Of a DNA stretch of 14,459 nucleotides, positions 1 through 7,985 are shown piece after piece. Made by a program: the position numbers and the translations under genes. Source of the DNA: Desulfuromonadales bacterium (GTDB lineage: Bacteria > Desulfobacterota > Desulfuromonadia > Desulfuromonadales > BM103); NCBI GenBank assembly GCA_030630015.1, contig DAOVNV010000029.1:1-14459 (forward strand), written 5' to 3'. The notes under the pieces were generated by a model, which saw only the letters and a list, made by a program, of their open reading frames with translations, ran no database searches and was not told where the DNA came from. Each line of letters starts with the position of its first letter. Within the stretch, counting starts at the first letter, position 1.

Positions 1-134
1 GGGGCGTCATAAAGAAACTCGTGACCACAAGCAGGACACTTGATTTTCGTGCCGCTCGCGGGACCCGAGGCTGCACAGGCAGAGAGCGTGACTGTCAGGA
101 AAAGAGCCGCCAGAATCAATGCTAGGTTTTTCAT
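1..134 (-). CDS. Putative small lipoprotein, N-terminal part (runs off the window)
   Basis: Reading the minus strand from an ATG at 134 gives 44 codons that stay open to the window edge. The product starts MKNLALILAALFLTVTLSAC, a classical lipoprotein signal peptide: basic start, hydrophobic core, lipobox L-S-A-C with Cys20 as the lipidation site. After a short Ala/Ser/Gly linker comes a C-P-A-C-G-H motif (Cys33 and Cys36), which looks like half of a small zinc or metal-binding knuckle. An AAGGAGA ribosome binding site (141-147, complement) lies 7 nt upstream and fixes the start. The gene has its own promoter and a palindromic operator, described separately. The function is unknown because the C-terminus is outside the window. 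Confidence 0.75.
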   Translation of the reverse strand, partial: MKNLALILAALFLTVTLSACAASGPASGTKIKCPACGHEFLYDA

Positions 135-176
135 TGTCAGTCTCCTTATGTTGTTAAAAAGGGTTGTTAAAAAGTT

Positions 177-198
177 ACAGACTGACCGGTCAGTCTGT
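177..198. promoter_or_regulatory. Perfect 22-bp palindrome, TetR-type operator candidate
   Basis: The half-site ACAGACTGACC is followed directly by its exact reverse complement, giving an uninterrupted 22-bp palindrome. Its core, TGACCGGTCA, is the kind of site bound by TetR/AcrR-family repressors. It lies just downstream of the predicted promoter of the lipoprotein gene (about +6 to +27), an ideal repressor position. The regulator is not in the window; TetR binding is inferred from symmetry, length and position. Confidence 0.6.
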
Positions 199-210
199 TT
201 TCTTGATTTA

Positions 211-239
211 ATAAAACCATAGGAAGGTTTGATTGTCAA
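211..239 (-). promoter_or_regulatory. Sigma-70-like promoter of the lipoprotein gene
   Basis: On the minus strand a perfect -35 box TTGACA (234-239) is separated by 17 nt from a -10-like TTTTAT (211-216, 4 of 6 matches to TATAAT). The expected start of transcription is near 204, immediately before the palindrome at 177-198, so a repressor bound there would block transcription. Confidence 0.55.
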
Positions 240-298
240 CTAAATCAGTCATAATTTATTGGGTTGCAGAGAAAAAGTTAGTAACCCCCAGCCTGTTC

Positions 299-1345
299 CT
301 ACGGATAATAAACTGTCTGCTGAAAGACGTTCTGCAGAATAAACAGACAGATAAAGCTGAGCAGACAGGCGAAAATGGGGGTGGTAATCCAACTGCCGGC
401 GATCCCTCCGACCATTTTCCAGCGGATAGTGTGTCCGCCTTTCAATAAGCCCATTCCTACGACAGCTCCGACGATTGCCTGCGAACTGGAGACGGGAACG
501 AGTGGCAGGGCAGGCAAGCCGTAGCTGCCGAGAAGCTGCTCCAGGTGTTGTGATGCGAACAGGAATAGAACGATGGAGTGTGCCCAGACCGCGACTAGAG
601 CCATGACCGGAGACAGTTTGAAAATACCTCTGCCGACGGTTTCCATAACATGCTTGGAATAAGTGATGACCCCCAACGATATGGCCAGACCGCCGATCAG
701 GAAAAGCTGTTGGGCCGGTTTGAAGGTGAGCCCGCCAAACAGCGTCATGTCGTTGAAAGGGGCGACCGGCAGGAAGACACCGACCACGTTGGCAATATTG
801 TTGGCGCCGAGAGCAAAAGCCCCGAATGCCCCGACGAGCAAGAGACCGTAGCGGGTCAATTCATCCAGTTGAAACATGTGGACTTTAAATTTGCGGATAA
901 AGAAAGTGATGGCTTTGTATGAGAGAATGGCGATGATCCCTGAAAGGATGGGACAGGCGATCCAGGTCATGACGATCGTGATCAGGGCATCGGTGTCGGT
1001 CGGAGAGCCGGAGAAGAGGTTCCAGCCGACAATTGCTCCGACGATCGCCTGTGAGGTGGACACGGGGTAGCGCGCCAAAGTCATCAGGTAGACGCTCAGG
1101 CCTGCAGAGAAAGCGACCACGAAAGCTCCTGCGACTGCATTGACTGCACCGAGTTTGCCGAGCGTCTGGGTGGTTCCGCCTCCGCTGAGCACCGCGCCCA
1201 ATATGAGGAAAATACAGCAAAGGGCGGCAGCTGTCCGAAAACGGAGCATGCGCGAACCGACCGCAGTGCCGAAGACGTTAGAAGCGTCGTTGGCCCCCAG
1301 GGTCCAGCCCAGGAACATGCCGCTGGAGAGGAAGAAGAGGAACAT
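299..1345 (-). CDS. pit: Inorganic phosphate transporter, PiT family
   Basis: This is an integral inner-membrane permease of 348 residues. It has the PiT signature in both inverted halves: GANDASNVFGTAVGS near residues 17-31, and GANNIAN near residue 180. Each half also carries a P-V-S-(T/S)-S-Q-A-I-V-G-A motif. About ten hydrophobic segments are visible. PiT proteins carry metal-phosphate in symport with protons or sodium; some family members instead move sulfate, so the substrate is inferred from the neighbour. The start lies 8 nt after the stop of the DUF47/PhoU-like gene with only a weak ribosome binding site, suggesting coupled translation in a two-gene operon. At 348 aa it is on the short side for the family but no motif is missing. 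Confidence 0.9.
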   Translation of the reverse strand: MFLFFLSSGMFLGWTLGANDASNVFGTAVGSRMLRFRTAAALCCIFLILGAVLSGGGTTQTLGKLGAVNAVAGAFVVAFSAGLSVYLMTLARYPVSTSQAIVGAIVGWNLFSGSPTDTDALITIVMTWIACPILSGIIAILSYKAITFFIRKFKVHMFQLDELTRYGLLLVGAFGAFALGANNIANVVGVFLPVAPFNDMTLFGGLTFKPAQQLFLIGGLAISLGVITYSKHVMETVGRGIFKLSPVMALVAVWAHSIVLFLFASQHLEQLLGSYGLPALPLVPVSSSQAIVGAVVGMGLLKGGHTIRWKMVGGIAGSWITTPIFACLLSFICLFILQNVFQQTVYYP

Positions 1346-1353
1346 CGAATTCT

Positions 1354-2007
1354 CTACAGTGAGCGTTTAATGACATAGATGGCCAGACTGTCGGCCATGT
1401 CTTCGGCTTTGTCGGCGATCGTGTCGATATGTTTGACCAGGTCGCGCAGTTGCATCTGCTGGGATAATTGCAGAGAGTCACTTCCGAAGATCGCTTTTTG
1501 CAGCCGGGTTGAAGCCCTGTCCGATTCCGTTTCCCAGAAAGAGACCTTGTGCATATGATCAGCCACCTGGGAAATATCCTTGAAGTAGGCGCGCAGCGAC
1601 AGGGTCATGGCCTCGACAGACTGGACCGCACAGTTGTTCAGCGCTTTCAGTTCATCATGAAACTCGGCGTTGATGGTGGGACGTTCGATCTCGATGCGGA
1701 ACATGACCCCCTTGAATTGACCCAGCAGGGCATCCATATGCTCAATCAGTTCCAGTACATCGCCGCGGGATTCCGGAATCAGGGTTTTCCGGTACAGCAA
1801 ATCCTCGATTGAACGGCGCAGGGTGTCCGCTTCTTTTTCCGTTTCGACGTTATGGACCAGGTGCTCACTGAATTTATCAATTTCATTAAGCAGGTAGGCA
1901 TTCATCCCCTGTATGAAGATAAGCCCCGACTCGCTGGCCAAATCCAGGAAATTGTCAATTTCCTTTTCAATCCCTGTCCTGTTTTTGAAAATACTGACGA
2001 ATGCCAT
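1354..2007 (-). CDS. DUF47/PhoU-like accessory protein of the PiT transporter
   Basis: A 217-residue, all-helical soluble protein of the DUF47 (PhoU-divergent) family, whose genes usually sit directly upstream of a pit gene. It starts MAFVSIFKNRTGIEKEIDNF and contains regularly spaced acidic positions (ETEKEAD near 57-63, DTIADKAEDMADSLAIYVIK at the C-terminus), the pattern with which PhoU-like proteins bind metal clusters. It probably controls or supports phosphate uptake by the downstream permease rather than carrying out transport. An AAAGGAA ribosome binding site precedes the ATG. The pairing with pit, 8 nt apart, is the main support for its role. Confidence 0.88.
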   Translation of the reverse strand: MAFVSIFKNRTGIEKEIDNFLDLASESGLIFIQGMNAYLLNEIDKFSEHLVHNVETEKEADTLRRSIEDLLYRKTLIPESRGDVLELIEHMDALLGQFKGVMFRIEIERPTINAEFHDELKALNNCAVQSVEAMTLSLRAYFKDISQVADHMHKVSFWETESDRASTRLQKAIFGSDSLQLSQQMQLRDLVKHIDTIADKAEDMADSLAIYVIKRSL

Positions 2008-2040
2008 GTGGGTTCCTTTTGGATATGTGGGCTCAGGGGA

Positions 2041-2046
2041 ATTATA
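2041..2046 (-). promoter_or_regulatory. Probable -10 box of the DUF47-pit operon
   Basis: The minus strand has a perfect TATAAT about 34 nt upstream of the DUF47 start. No good -35 hexamer lies 15-19 nt upstream, so the promoter may need an activator. I could not make out a convincing Pho box. Confidence 0.4.
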
Positions 2047-2130
2047 TCCTATTTTGCCTGGAAAGGTGTTTGGAAAACAATAACGGCTATTTTACGAGAA
2101 AAGGCCGCTGTCGACAATGTGTAGGTTTGA

Positions 2131-2168
2131 GGAGTGAATTAAGTGAGGTGTGCTTGGAATTCCAGTTT
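2131..2168 (+). repeat. Dispersed intergenic repeat, family 1, copy 1
   Basis: The 38-bp unit contains GAATTAAGTGAGGTGTGCT followed by TGGAATTCCAGTTT. A near-identical unit occurs at 5393-5439, and a more diverged one at 10146-10177, all in the same orientation and outside genes. This copy lies between the upstream region of the DUF47-pit operon and the 3' end of the spermidine-synthase-like gene. From memory it resembles short elements associated with REP-associated tyrosine transposases; no such transposase is in the window. Confidence 0.65.
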
Positions 2169-2178
2169 GGGTTTGTCA

Positions 2179-2197
2179 GGACAACGGCCCTTTGTCC
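2179..2197 (-). terminator. Weak hairpin after the spermidine-synthase-like gene
   Basis: GGACAA (2179-2184) pairs with TTGTCC (2192-2197) across a 7-nt loop, 13 nt beyond the stop codon of the minus-strand gene. There is no U-run after it, so it is at best a weak or Rho-assisted terminator. Confidence 0.25.
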
Positions 2198-2209
2198 CAG
2201 ACAGCAGTT

Positions 2210-4582
2210 CTACGAAATCCGGAGACGGATCACCGTCGGCAGCAGGTAAGCGCCGGCGGCGAGCAGCAACAAAAGGCTGTAGCCGACCTCGACGGCGATG
2301 ATTGTCGCGACAGCAGCGCCCACGACGGAGAGACAGCCGTTAACGCCCCAGGCCCAGGGGACCTCGGCACGGCGCACCTGGTTGAGCAGTTTCAGGCCAA
2401 GTGGGAAGGGCATGCCCATGACAACGGCTGCCGGTATCAGCACCAGGATCGCCAGAACGACACGACCCGGCAGAGACAGCGACAGAGTTGTCTGCAAGAG
2501 CGGTCCGAGCAACAGTGCATAGAACAACAGGGTGACGGCCACCACGGCGGTCCACCGCCAGGGACGACACGCGGTAAACCCTCCCGTCAAAGCGCTGCCG
2601 ACAGCTGAGCCGATCAGCAGAACCGCTACTACCAGTGCTGCAGCATAGACCGGCTGGCCGAGATAGAAGACGAAGCGATGGATCAGGGCCAGCTCCGTCC
2701 ACATGTAGCCGACTCCCAGACCGCCGAAATAGAGCAAAGTTTTCCAGCGCCGACCTTCCCCTCGTGGTAGCCCGGCTAACGGGAGCAGGATGAGCAGGGT
2801 GGCCAGCAGCGACAGAACCACGGCAGCCAGCCCGGCCACCAGCATCCCCAGTTCGAGGAAGGGAACAGTGCGCTGGCCGTAGAGACCGATCAGCATATCG
2901 AGTCGGTTCCAGCGCAGGAACTGGGAGAAGAAAGGCTGATCGTCGCTGACCGGCCAGATACGGAACGCATAATTGCGATAGAGTTGAGCTCGCCCGGGCT
3001 CGAAGACCGCCTCGAAGAGTTCGAACAGGGAGTCGTCCTGCAGGCGGTTGTAGCGCTGGCGCTCATCAGGGTGGAGGTCTGGCAGCAGGGCCGGATCGAA
3101 AGCCCAGCGCTCAGCGAAGGTCCTGATTTTGGCCAGCTCCGCAGTACTGAACGGGGTGCGCTTGACGCAGAAGGTCAGAGTTCCCCAGCTACGCACAGCG
3201 GCAATCCGGTCTTTGGGCGTGGCGATCCCCGCATCCTGAAGGGTTTCCACCAGGGTTGCCAGCAGCCGCAGCGGGTTGCGCACCGGATAATCGACCCAGG
3301 TGGTGACTGCCAGCAAACCCTGTGGACGCAGCTTGCTCCAGGCGAGCTGCAGCGCTTCGCGAGTGAGCAGCGGCTGTTCGTGCAGGGCAAACAGACCGGC
3401 ATTGCCGCCAAAGCCGCCGATGCTCGGCAGAATGATCAGGTCGTACTCCTGTCGGTCGCGGGCGAGCCAGGTGCGCGGGGCGATCGATTGCCAGGCGACC
3501 CTTGGATCGGTGAAGACCCGGCCGAAGTTTGTCGGGGCCGCCGTACGCAAAAGCTCAACCAGCGGCTTGTGCGGTTCGACGGCAACTACCTCATCGGCTC
3601 CCCGGTCGAGCGCCTGGGCCACGTCGGCTCCGGTTCCGGCGTTGAGCACCAGCACCCTGCGCGGTGAACCCAGAGCGTAGGGGAGAGCAAAGGTGGCGGC
3701 ATCGCGGGGGTTGTCGCTCCCGGTTGTCAAAGGCAGACTGCCGATCATGTCGCCGTTGATGAAGACGGCCGGTGTTTTCGGTATTTTGCCGGACCAGTTC
3801 AGACTGACCCCGGCAGCGCTGCGCAGCACCGGCGCTTCAACAATGTGCACCTGTCCGGCCGCCGCCGGTTGGTGGGCAATGATCCTGGCCCCCGGCAGAT
3901 CGAGAGCGCGGCGCAAATCCTTGTACTGGGAGAGTGCCAGTTCCGGATGCTGCAGCAGGAATGCTGCTACCATGGCCAGGCTGATCAATACGACACAGCG
4001 CACACCTCGGCGGGTGCCCGGCAACAGCACAGCTGCTGCGGTCAGGGCCAGCAAACCGCAACAGGGGGGCAACTGCTCTGGCCGCAGCAGGGAGAGACCG
4101 GCCAGTCCGAGGAGACTGCCGAGTCCGGAACCGAACATGTTGGCAAAATAGTAGCTGCTGATCCGTTCGGTCTCGACCGTGAAGATCAACCCGATGGCCA
4201 AGGCCCCGCAGGCGAAGGGGAGCATCAGCAGCAGCGCCACCGCAGCGAGCCGCAGCACCTCGACGATATCGACAAACAAAAGGAATGAATCGAACCCGCC
4301 GAACAGCCCCTGCGCCAATCCCAGCGATCCAGCCAACGTCACTGCGCAGCCGCACAGCAGAAGCGGCAGCAGCTGTGCCTGCCGGGCCGCCATCCAGTGA
4401 CGCCCCAGGGAAAGGATGGTGCCGGCGGCCCCGAAGCCAAGCAGTGCGGTCGAGATCACCAGGTAGGCAAAATGGTGCCACTGGCTGGTGGCCAGAATCT
4501 GCAGCAGGGCGATCTGAAAGGCGAGCAGGGCAGCAGAGACGAGGACCAGCGACAGATGCCTCCGATTGCACAGCCCGTTCAT
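2210..4582 (-). CDS. Membrane protein with a spermidine-synthase-like SAM-binding domain
   Basis: A 790-residue protein in three parts. Residues 1-210 hold about six membrane helices. Residues 235-570 form a soluble methyltransferase/spermidine-synthase fold, with motif I LVLNAGTGADV (311-321) and acidic residue E336 in VVAVEPHK. Residues 575-790 hold further helices, including the GMPFPLGLKLL and WAWGVNG motifs typical of this membrane family. In true spermidine synthases the segment after motif II carries a catalytic Asp. Here it reads YDLIILPSIGG (380-390), with Pro-Ser in that place, so aminopropyl transfer is unlikely. Such proteins are often labelled spermidine synthase, but the reaction is unknown. 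The ATG shares one base with the stop of pcm (TAATG), so the two are translationally coupled. Confidence 0.82.
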   Translation of the reverse strand: MNGLCNRRHLSLVLVSAALLAFQIALLQILATSQWHHFAYLVISTALLGFGAAGTILSLGRHWMAARQAQLLPLLLCGCAVTLAGSLGLAQGLFGGFDSFLLFVDIVEVLRLAAVALLLMLPFACGALAIGLIFTVETERISSYYFANMFGSGLGSLLGLAGLSLLRPEQLPPCCGLLALTAAAVLLPGTRRGVRCVVLISLAMVAAFLLQHPELALSQYKDLRRALDLPGARIIAHQPAAAGQVHIVEAPVLRSAAGVSLNWSGKIPKTPAVFINGDMIGSLPLTTGSDNPRDAATFALPYALGSPRRVLVLNAGTGADVAQALDRGADEVVAVEPHKPLVELLRTAAPTNFGRVFTDPRVAWQSIAPRTWLARDRQEYDLIILPSIGGFGGNAGLFALHEQPLLTREALQLAWSKLRPQGLLAVTTWVDYPVRNPLRLLATLVETLQDAGIATPKDRIAAVRSWGTLTFCVKRTPFSTAELAKIRTFAERWAFDPALLPDLHPDERQRYNRLQDDSLFELFEAVFEPGRAQLYRNYAFRIWPVSDDQPFFSQFLRWNRLDMLIGLYGQRTVPFLELGMLVAGLAAVVLSLLATLLILLPLAGLPRGEGRRWKTLLYFGGLGVGYMWTELALIHRFVFYLGQPVYAAALVVAVLLIGSAVGSALTGGFTACRPWRWTAVVAVTLLFYALLLGPLLQTTLSLSLPGRVVLAILVLIPAAVVMGMPFPLGLKLLNQVRRAEVPWAWGVNGCLSVVGAAVATIIAVEVGYSLLLLLAAGAYLLPTVIRLRIS

Positions 4583-5307
4583 TATTCTTCAGCTCTCTGA
4601 AACGGTACGAATCTCACCGGCATCAGGTTGTTTGAGATCACTTTGCCGTTCTGTTTCTGTACCAGCATCAGGGTTTGCACGAAGTAGGGCGAGCCGACCG
4701 GGATGATCATCAGCCCTGCTTCAGCCAGCTGTTCGATCAGCGGCGGGGGGATAAACTCGGCTGCAGCCGTGACGATAATTGCATCGAAGGGGGCCTGTTC
4801 CGGCCAGCCGTAATAACCGTCGGCCGTCTTGACGGCGACATCTCCGAAGCCGAGTTTCTTCAGACGCGCCGCAGCCGACGCAGCCAGTTGCGGGATGATC
4901 TCGATCGTGTAGACTTGCGCACCGGTAGCTGCCAGCACCGCCGCCTGGTAGCCAGAGCCGGTCCCGATCTCGAGGATCTTTCGTCCAGGTCCGGGATTGA
5001 TGATTTCGGTCATAAAGGCGACGATGGCCGGCTGGGAGATGGTCTGTCCGTAACCGATCGGCAGCGGGCGGTCCTGGTAGGCACGAGGGGCCAGCGATGC
5101 CGGCACGAAGAGGTGGCGGGGCACCGCACGCATGGCCGCCAGAGTCGTCGGATCCTTCACCCCACGTGTAATGATCTGCTCCTTGACCATAGCTTCACGG
5201 TCCCCGGCCCGGTCGTCGTCTGCAGCGACAGAGCCGATCCATGGGAGCAGAACGAAGCACAGTGCGATCATGAGGGCACTGCATGTCGAATCACGCCGTA
5301 TGTGCAT
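4582..5307 (-). CDS. pcm: Protein-L-isoaspartate O-methyltransferase with signal peptide
   Basis: The enzyme uses S-adenosylmethionine to methylate isoaspartyl residues in damaged proteins and so start their repair. Visible family motifs are VPRHLFVP, the substrate segment GYGQTISQPAIVAFM, motif I ILEIGTGSGYQAAVLA, YTIEI (motif II), and FDAIIVTAAAEFIP. I place the start at the ATG at 5307 (241 aa) because an AGGAGG (5313-5318, complement) sits 5 nt upstream; the in-frame GTG at 5313 overlaps that ribosome binding site. The N-terminus MHIRRDSTCSALMIALCFVL followed by LPWIGSVAA-D looks like a cleavable Sec signal peptide, which cytosolic Pcm proteins lack. The periplasm has no known SAM supply, so an anchored or otherwise unusual location is possible. 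It is first in a coupled pair with the spermidine-synthase-like gene. Confidence 0.87.
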   Translation of the reverse strand: MHIRRDSTCSALMIALCFVLLPWIGSVAADDDRAGDREAMVKEQIITRGVKDPTTLAAMRAVPRHLFVPASLAPRAYQDRPLPIGYGQTISQPAIVAFMTEIINPGPGRKILEIGTGSGYQAAVLAATGAQVYTIEIIPQLAASAAARLKKLGFGDVAVKTADGYYGWPEQAPFDAIIVTAAAEFIPPPLIEQLAEAGLMIIPVGSPYFVQTLMLVQKQNGKVISNNLMPVRFVPFQRAEE

Positions 5308-5337
5308 GGACACCTCCTGGAGGGTGTGCTCTGTGCA

Positions 5338-5346
5338 ATTATAGCA
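5338..5346 (-). promoter_or_regulatory. Extended -10 promoter of pcm
   Basis: On the minus strand TGCTATAAT is a perfect extended -10 element (TG-N-TATAAT), 31 nt upstream of the chosen pcm start. The -35 region is poor (AACGCA), as is usual for extended -10 promoters. Confidence 0.5.
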
Positions 5347-5363
5347 AAAGTATACTCTCTTGC

Positions 5364-5392
5364 GTTCCGGGGCGGGTGTTCCGGTGTTCCGG
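5364..5392. repeat. Three direct GTTCCGG repeats
   Basis: GTTCCGG occurs at 5364-5370, 5378-5384 and 5386-5392, directly before copy 2 of dispersed repeat family 1. It may be an eroded tandem extension of that element. Confidence 0.5.
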
Positions 5393-5439
5393 GGAGTGAA
5401 TTAAGTGAGGTGTGCTCGGAATTCCCGGAATTCCAGTTT
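5393..5439 (+). repeat. Dispersed intergenic repeat, family 1, copy 2
   Basis: Shares GGAGTGAATTAAGTGAGG and TGTGCT with copy 1 (2131-2168). The following GGAATTCC block is doubled here (CGGAATTCCCGGAATTCC), and both copies then read AGTTT. The element ends at the stop codon of the small membrane protein gene (5439-5441), so it marks that gene's 3' end. Confidence 0.65.
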
Positions 5440-5645
5440 CATTCGGCGGCGCTCAACCCCCTTTCCTTGCGCTTGAGGTAGTGGGCAATGCCGAAGCCGA
5501 GCATCATGAAAAAGATCGATAGACTCAATACCAGGCCGCGGTTTTGAACGCCCGATGCGGCAACACCACCGAGAAGAACCAAACCGATCAGGGAAGGGAG
5601 GATGCCGAAGATTAGTTTGAGTGGACTGACAGTCAGTCTTTTCAT
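5439..5645 (-). CDS. Small two-helix membrane protein, function unknown
   Basis: A 68-residue product that begins MKRLTVSPLKLIFGILPSLI and has two hydrophobic segments (about 9-30 and 37-56), separated by a short polar turn (SGVQNRG). It ends in a basic stretch (HYLKRKERG), consistent with both ends facing the cytoplasm. I recognise no family. The ribosome binding site is weak (AGGACAG, about 11 nt upstream), and no partner gene lies on the same strand within 90 nt. The coding call rests on the coherent membrane topology; the alternative is a chance ORF. Confidence 0.5.
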   Translation of the reverse strand: MKRLTVSPLKLIFGILPSLIGLVLLGGVAASGVQNRGLVLSLSIFFMMLGFGIAHYLKRKERGLSAAE

Positions 5646-5743
5646 GAACCCATTTCTGTCCTATATGAAGTGAAGAGTGTCTTTTCCAGGGTATAAAATA
5701 GGCCGTTTTTGAGGTGAAAAATCTGTGATTACGGTGAGTTAAC

Positions 5744-5766
5744 TTGGTCCGACCCCAACGGGACCA
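5744..5766. repeat. Dispersed repeat, family 2, copy 1, with hairpin
   Basis: TTGGTCCGACCCC (5744-5756) matches 11073-11085 at 12 of 13 positions. Here TGGTCC (5745-5750) also pairs with GGACCA (5761-5766) across a 10-nt loop. Confidence 0.4.
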
Positions 5767-5865
5767 CAGAATATATTTACATAACTTTACACAATCCACA
5801 CAGCTCTTAACCCCCTTTTCAGATTCTTTCTCTATAGTCAAACCATCAGAAACAAACAGGGGAAA

Positions 5866-5902
5866 CCCGCGTCAACGACCGCAAAGGGCGGCACGCTAAG
5901 GG
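5866..5902 (+). ncRNA. Candidate structured leader upstream of the ABC operon
   Basis: Nested complementary segments can fold into one arm: CCC (5866-5868) with GGG (5900-5902), GCGT (5869-5872) with ACGC (5893-5896), and CCGC (5879-5882) with GCGG (5888-5891) around an AAAGG loop. An A-rich stretch with GGGGAAACC precedes it. I compared it with c-di-GMP (GEMM) riboswitches but the conserved parts do not line up, and the TATAAT at 5933 lies downstream of it. It is therefore a leader only if transcription starts earlier. Confidence 0.2.
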
Positions 5903-5932
5903 AGTCGGTATATGTTGATTCGTTTTTTGCGA

Positions 5933-5938
5933 TATAAT
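5933..5938 (+). promoter_or_regulatory. Candidate -10 box of the ABC transporter operon
   Basis: A perfect TATAAT about 90 nt before the ATPase start. There is no acceptable -35 hexamer 15-19 nt upstream (TTGATT lies only 12 nt away), so it is either activator-dependent or not the true promoter. Confidence 0.35.
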
Positions 5939-6028
5939 TGATCAGAATCTGGTTCTTGACTCACCCCCGATTACAAATGCTTGCTGGACAGACAGGAGCT
6001 GTGGGGCTTTAGAGAAAGTGAGAAGATT

Positions 6029-6725
<697 letters not shown>

Positions 6726-6733
<8 letters not shown>

Positions 6734-7970
6734 TATTTTCAAACTTGCCGCCAGAAACCTGTTTCGTTACAAGCGGCGGACTCTGCTGACCTCCATGCTG
6801 ATCACTCTGGGTGTGGTATCTGTGCTGCTGTTTATCTCCGTTTCCGGTTCCTTTAAGGCATTGATGGTCGGTCAGATTACTGATTCAATGCTCGGCCATG
6901 TCCAGATTCACAAGCAAGGCTACCTGGCGTCGGTTGACAGCCTGCCGCTGAATCGCAATCTGACCGGCAAGCAGATCGATAAAGTGGTGCAGGTTCTGGC
7001 AGAGGAAGATGCGGTTGAAGCCTATTCCATGCGCATCAAGCTGGGGGCGATGTTCAGTAATTTCATCGAGACCACCAACATCCGCCTGAACGCGGTAACC
7101 CCGGTGGATGAAATCAAGACTGCGCCCTTGCTGACCGAACGCATTCTGGAAGGAGAAAAAGAGGGTCTTCTCAAGCCGGGTGAGATCCTGATTCCGGAAC
7201 TGATTGCCAAGGGAATGAAGGTCAAGGTCGGTGACGGGATTGTCCTGGTGGCCAACAACAAGGACGGCTCGGTCAACGGTCAGAACTTTATGGTGCGCGG
7301 AATTCTCGAAGGCATTTCCGGGCCGGGCGGGCGTGACGGCATGGTCCATATTGAAGATGCCAAAACTCTGCTACGGATCGGTGCTGCCGAGGTCAGTGAG
7401 GTTGCTATCCGCCTGAAGGATATAGATCAACTCCCTGCGGTCTTTGCCAGTCTGCAGGAAAAACTCGGCTCGATGAAAAATCAGCAGGGGCAGCCGATCT
7501 TTGAGGTGCATACCTGGGAGAGCATCTCCCCCTTCTTCAATATTGCCAAAATGATTGATCTGATGACCTTCTTCATCAAAATCATGCTGGTGGCCATCGT
7601 GCTGGTCAGTATCATGAACGTGATGATCATGGCCGTCTATGAACGGATCAACGAGATTGGGACCATTTCCGCCATAGGTACCCTGCCGAATAAAATTCTC
7701 GGCCTCTTTGTTGTTGAAGGTTTTCTGATGGGTGTTCTGGGAACCGCTGTCGGTACGGCAATAAGTCTGATCAGTATTGCGATCATGAATGCGACGCAGA
7801 TCAGTTTCGATTTCGGTCGCCAGACCGGGCTGTTACTCTCGCCAGCGATCGGGGTTGCGGACGTGGTGCTGGTCGTGGTGATTGTTATCGCGATCGCCGT
7901 TGTCGCCAGCTTGCAGCCAGCCTGGAAAGCGGCCAAGATGGATCCGATTACCGCCCTGAAACATGTTTAA
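6726..7970 (+). CDS. ABC transporter permease, FtsX/MacB/LolC-E type
   Basis: A 414-residue inner-membrane permease that starts MRNIFKLAARNLFRYKRRT. One membrane helix (about 19-40) is followed by a periplasmic MacB_PCD-like domain (about 41-280). A C-terminal FtsX block of three helices comes last (about 285-310, 335-360 and 375-400), with the coupling segment AVYERINEIGTISAIGTLP between the first two. It ends AWKAAKMDPITALKHV, the usual tail of LolC/E and MacB permeases. Such proteins do not form a channel but use ATP-driven periplasmic movements (mechanotransmission) to extract lipoproteins or push substrates. GGAGGTGA (6716-6723) is an excellent ribosome binding site. The start overlaps the ATPase gene by 8 nt. 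Confidence 0.9.
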
Positions 7971-7985
7971 CGAAAGGAATATCAC

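Larger units (their letters stand above)
5646..6028. other. Divergent intergenic region between small membrane protein and ABC operon
   Basis: These 383 nt hold no convincing gene. I can see a repeat of family 2 with a hairpin (5744-5766), a candidate folded leader (5866-5902), and a TATAAT (5933-5938) about 90 nt before the ABC ATPase start. TATAAA also occurs at 5692-5697, but without a matching -35 on either strand. Confidence 0.5.

Noticed and set aside
2984..3667. 227-codon plus-strand frame inside the spermidine-synthase-like gene
   Set aside because: Antisense to a clear G+C-rich gene; no domain, and low-complexity Gln/Arg/Gly composition typical of shadow frames. The minus-strand frame at 3837-4571 is rejected for the same reason.
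5401..5841. 146-codon open frame on the minus strand over the small membrane protein and its upstream region
   Set aside because: It overlaps the 68-aa membrane protein in another frame, runs through the dispersed repeat, has no recognisable domain, and its composition (many Arg, Cys, His, Trp) is that of a shadow frame.
5890..5905. Sigma-54 promoter (GGCACG as -24 box)
   Set aside because: The -24 half is good, but the -12 position has no TTGC or GC at the correct distance.
5851..5910. c-di-GMP (GEMM) riboswitch upstream of the ABC operon
   Set aside because: Some words look alike (AAACC, ACGC-AAG), but the required GGC/GCC pairing and the distal GCCGGGTTGCC receptor part are missing.
5981..6028. 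TTG start adding 16 residues to the ABC ATPase
   Set aside because: The extra residues do not match the family's start; the ATG at 6029 has a usable ribosome binding site.
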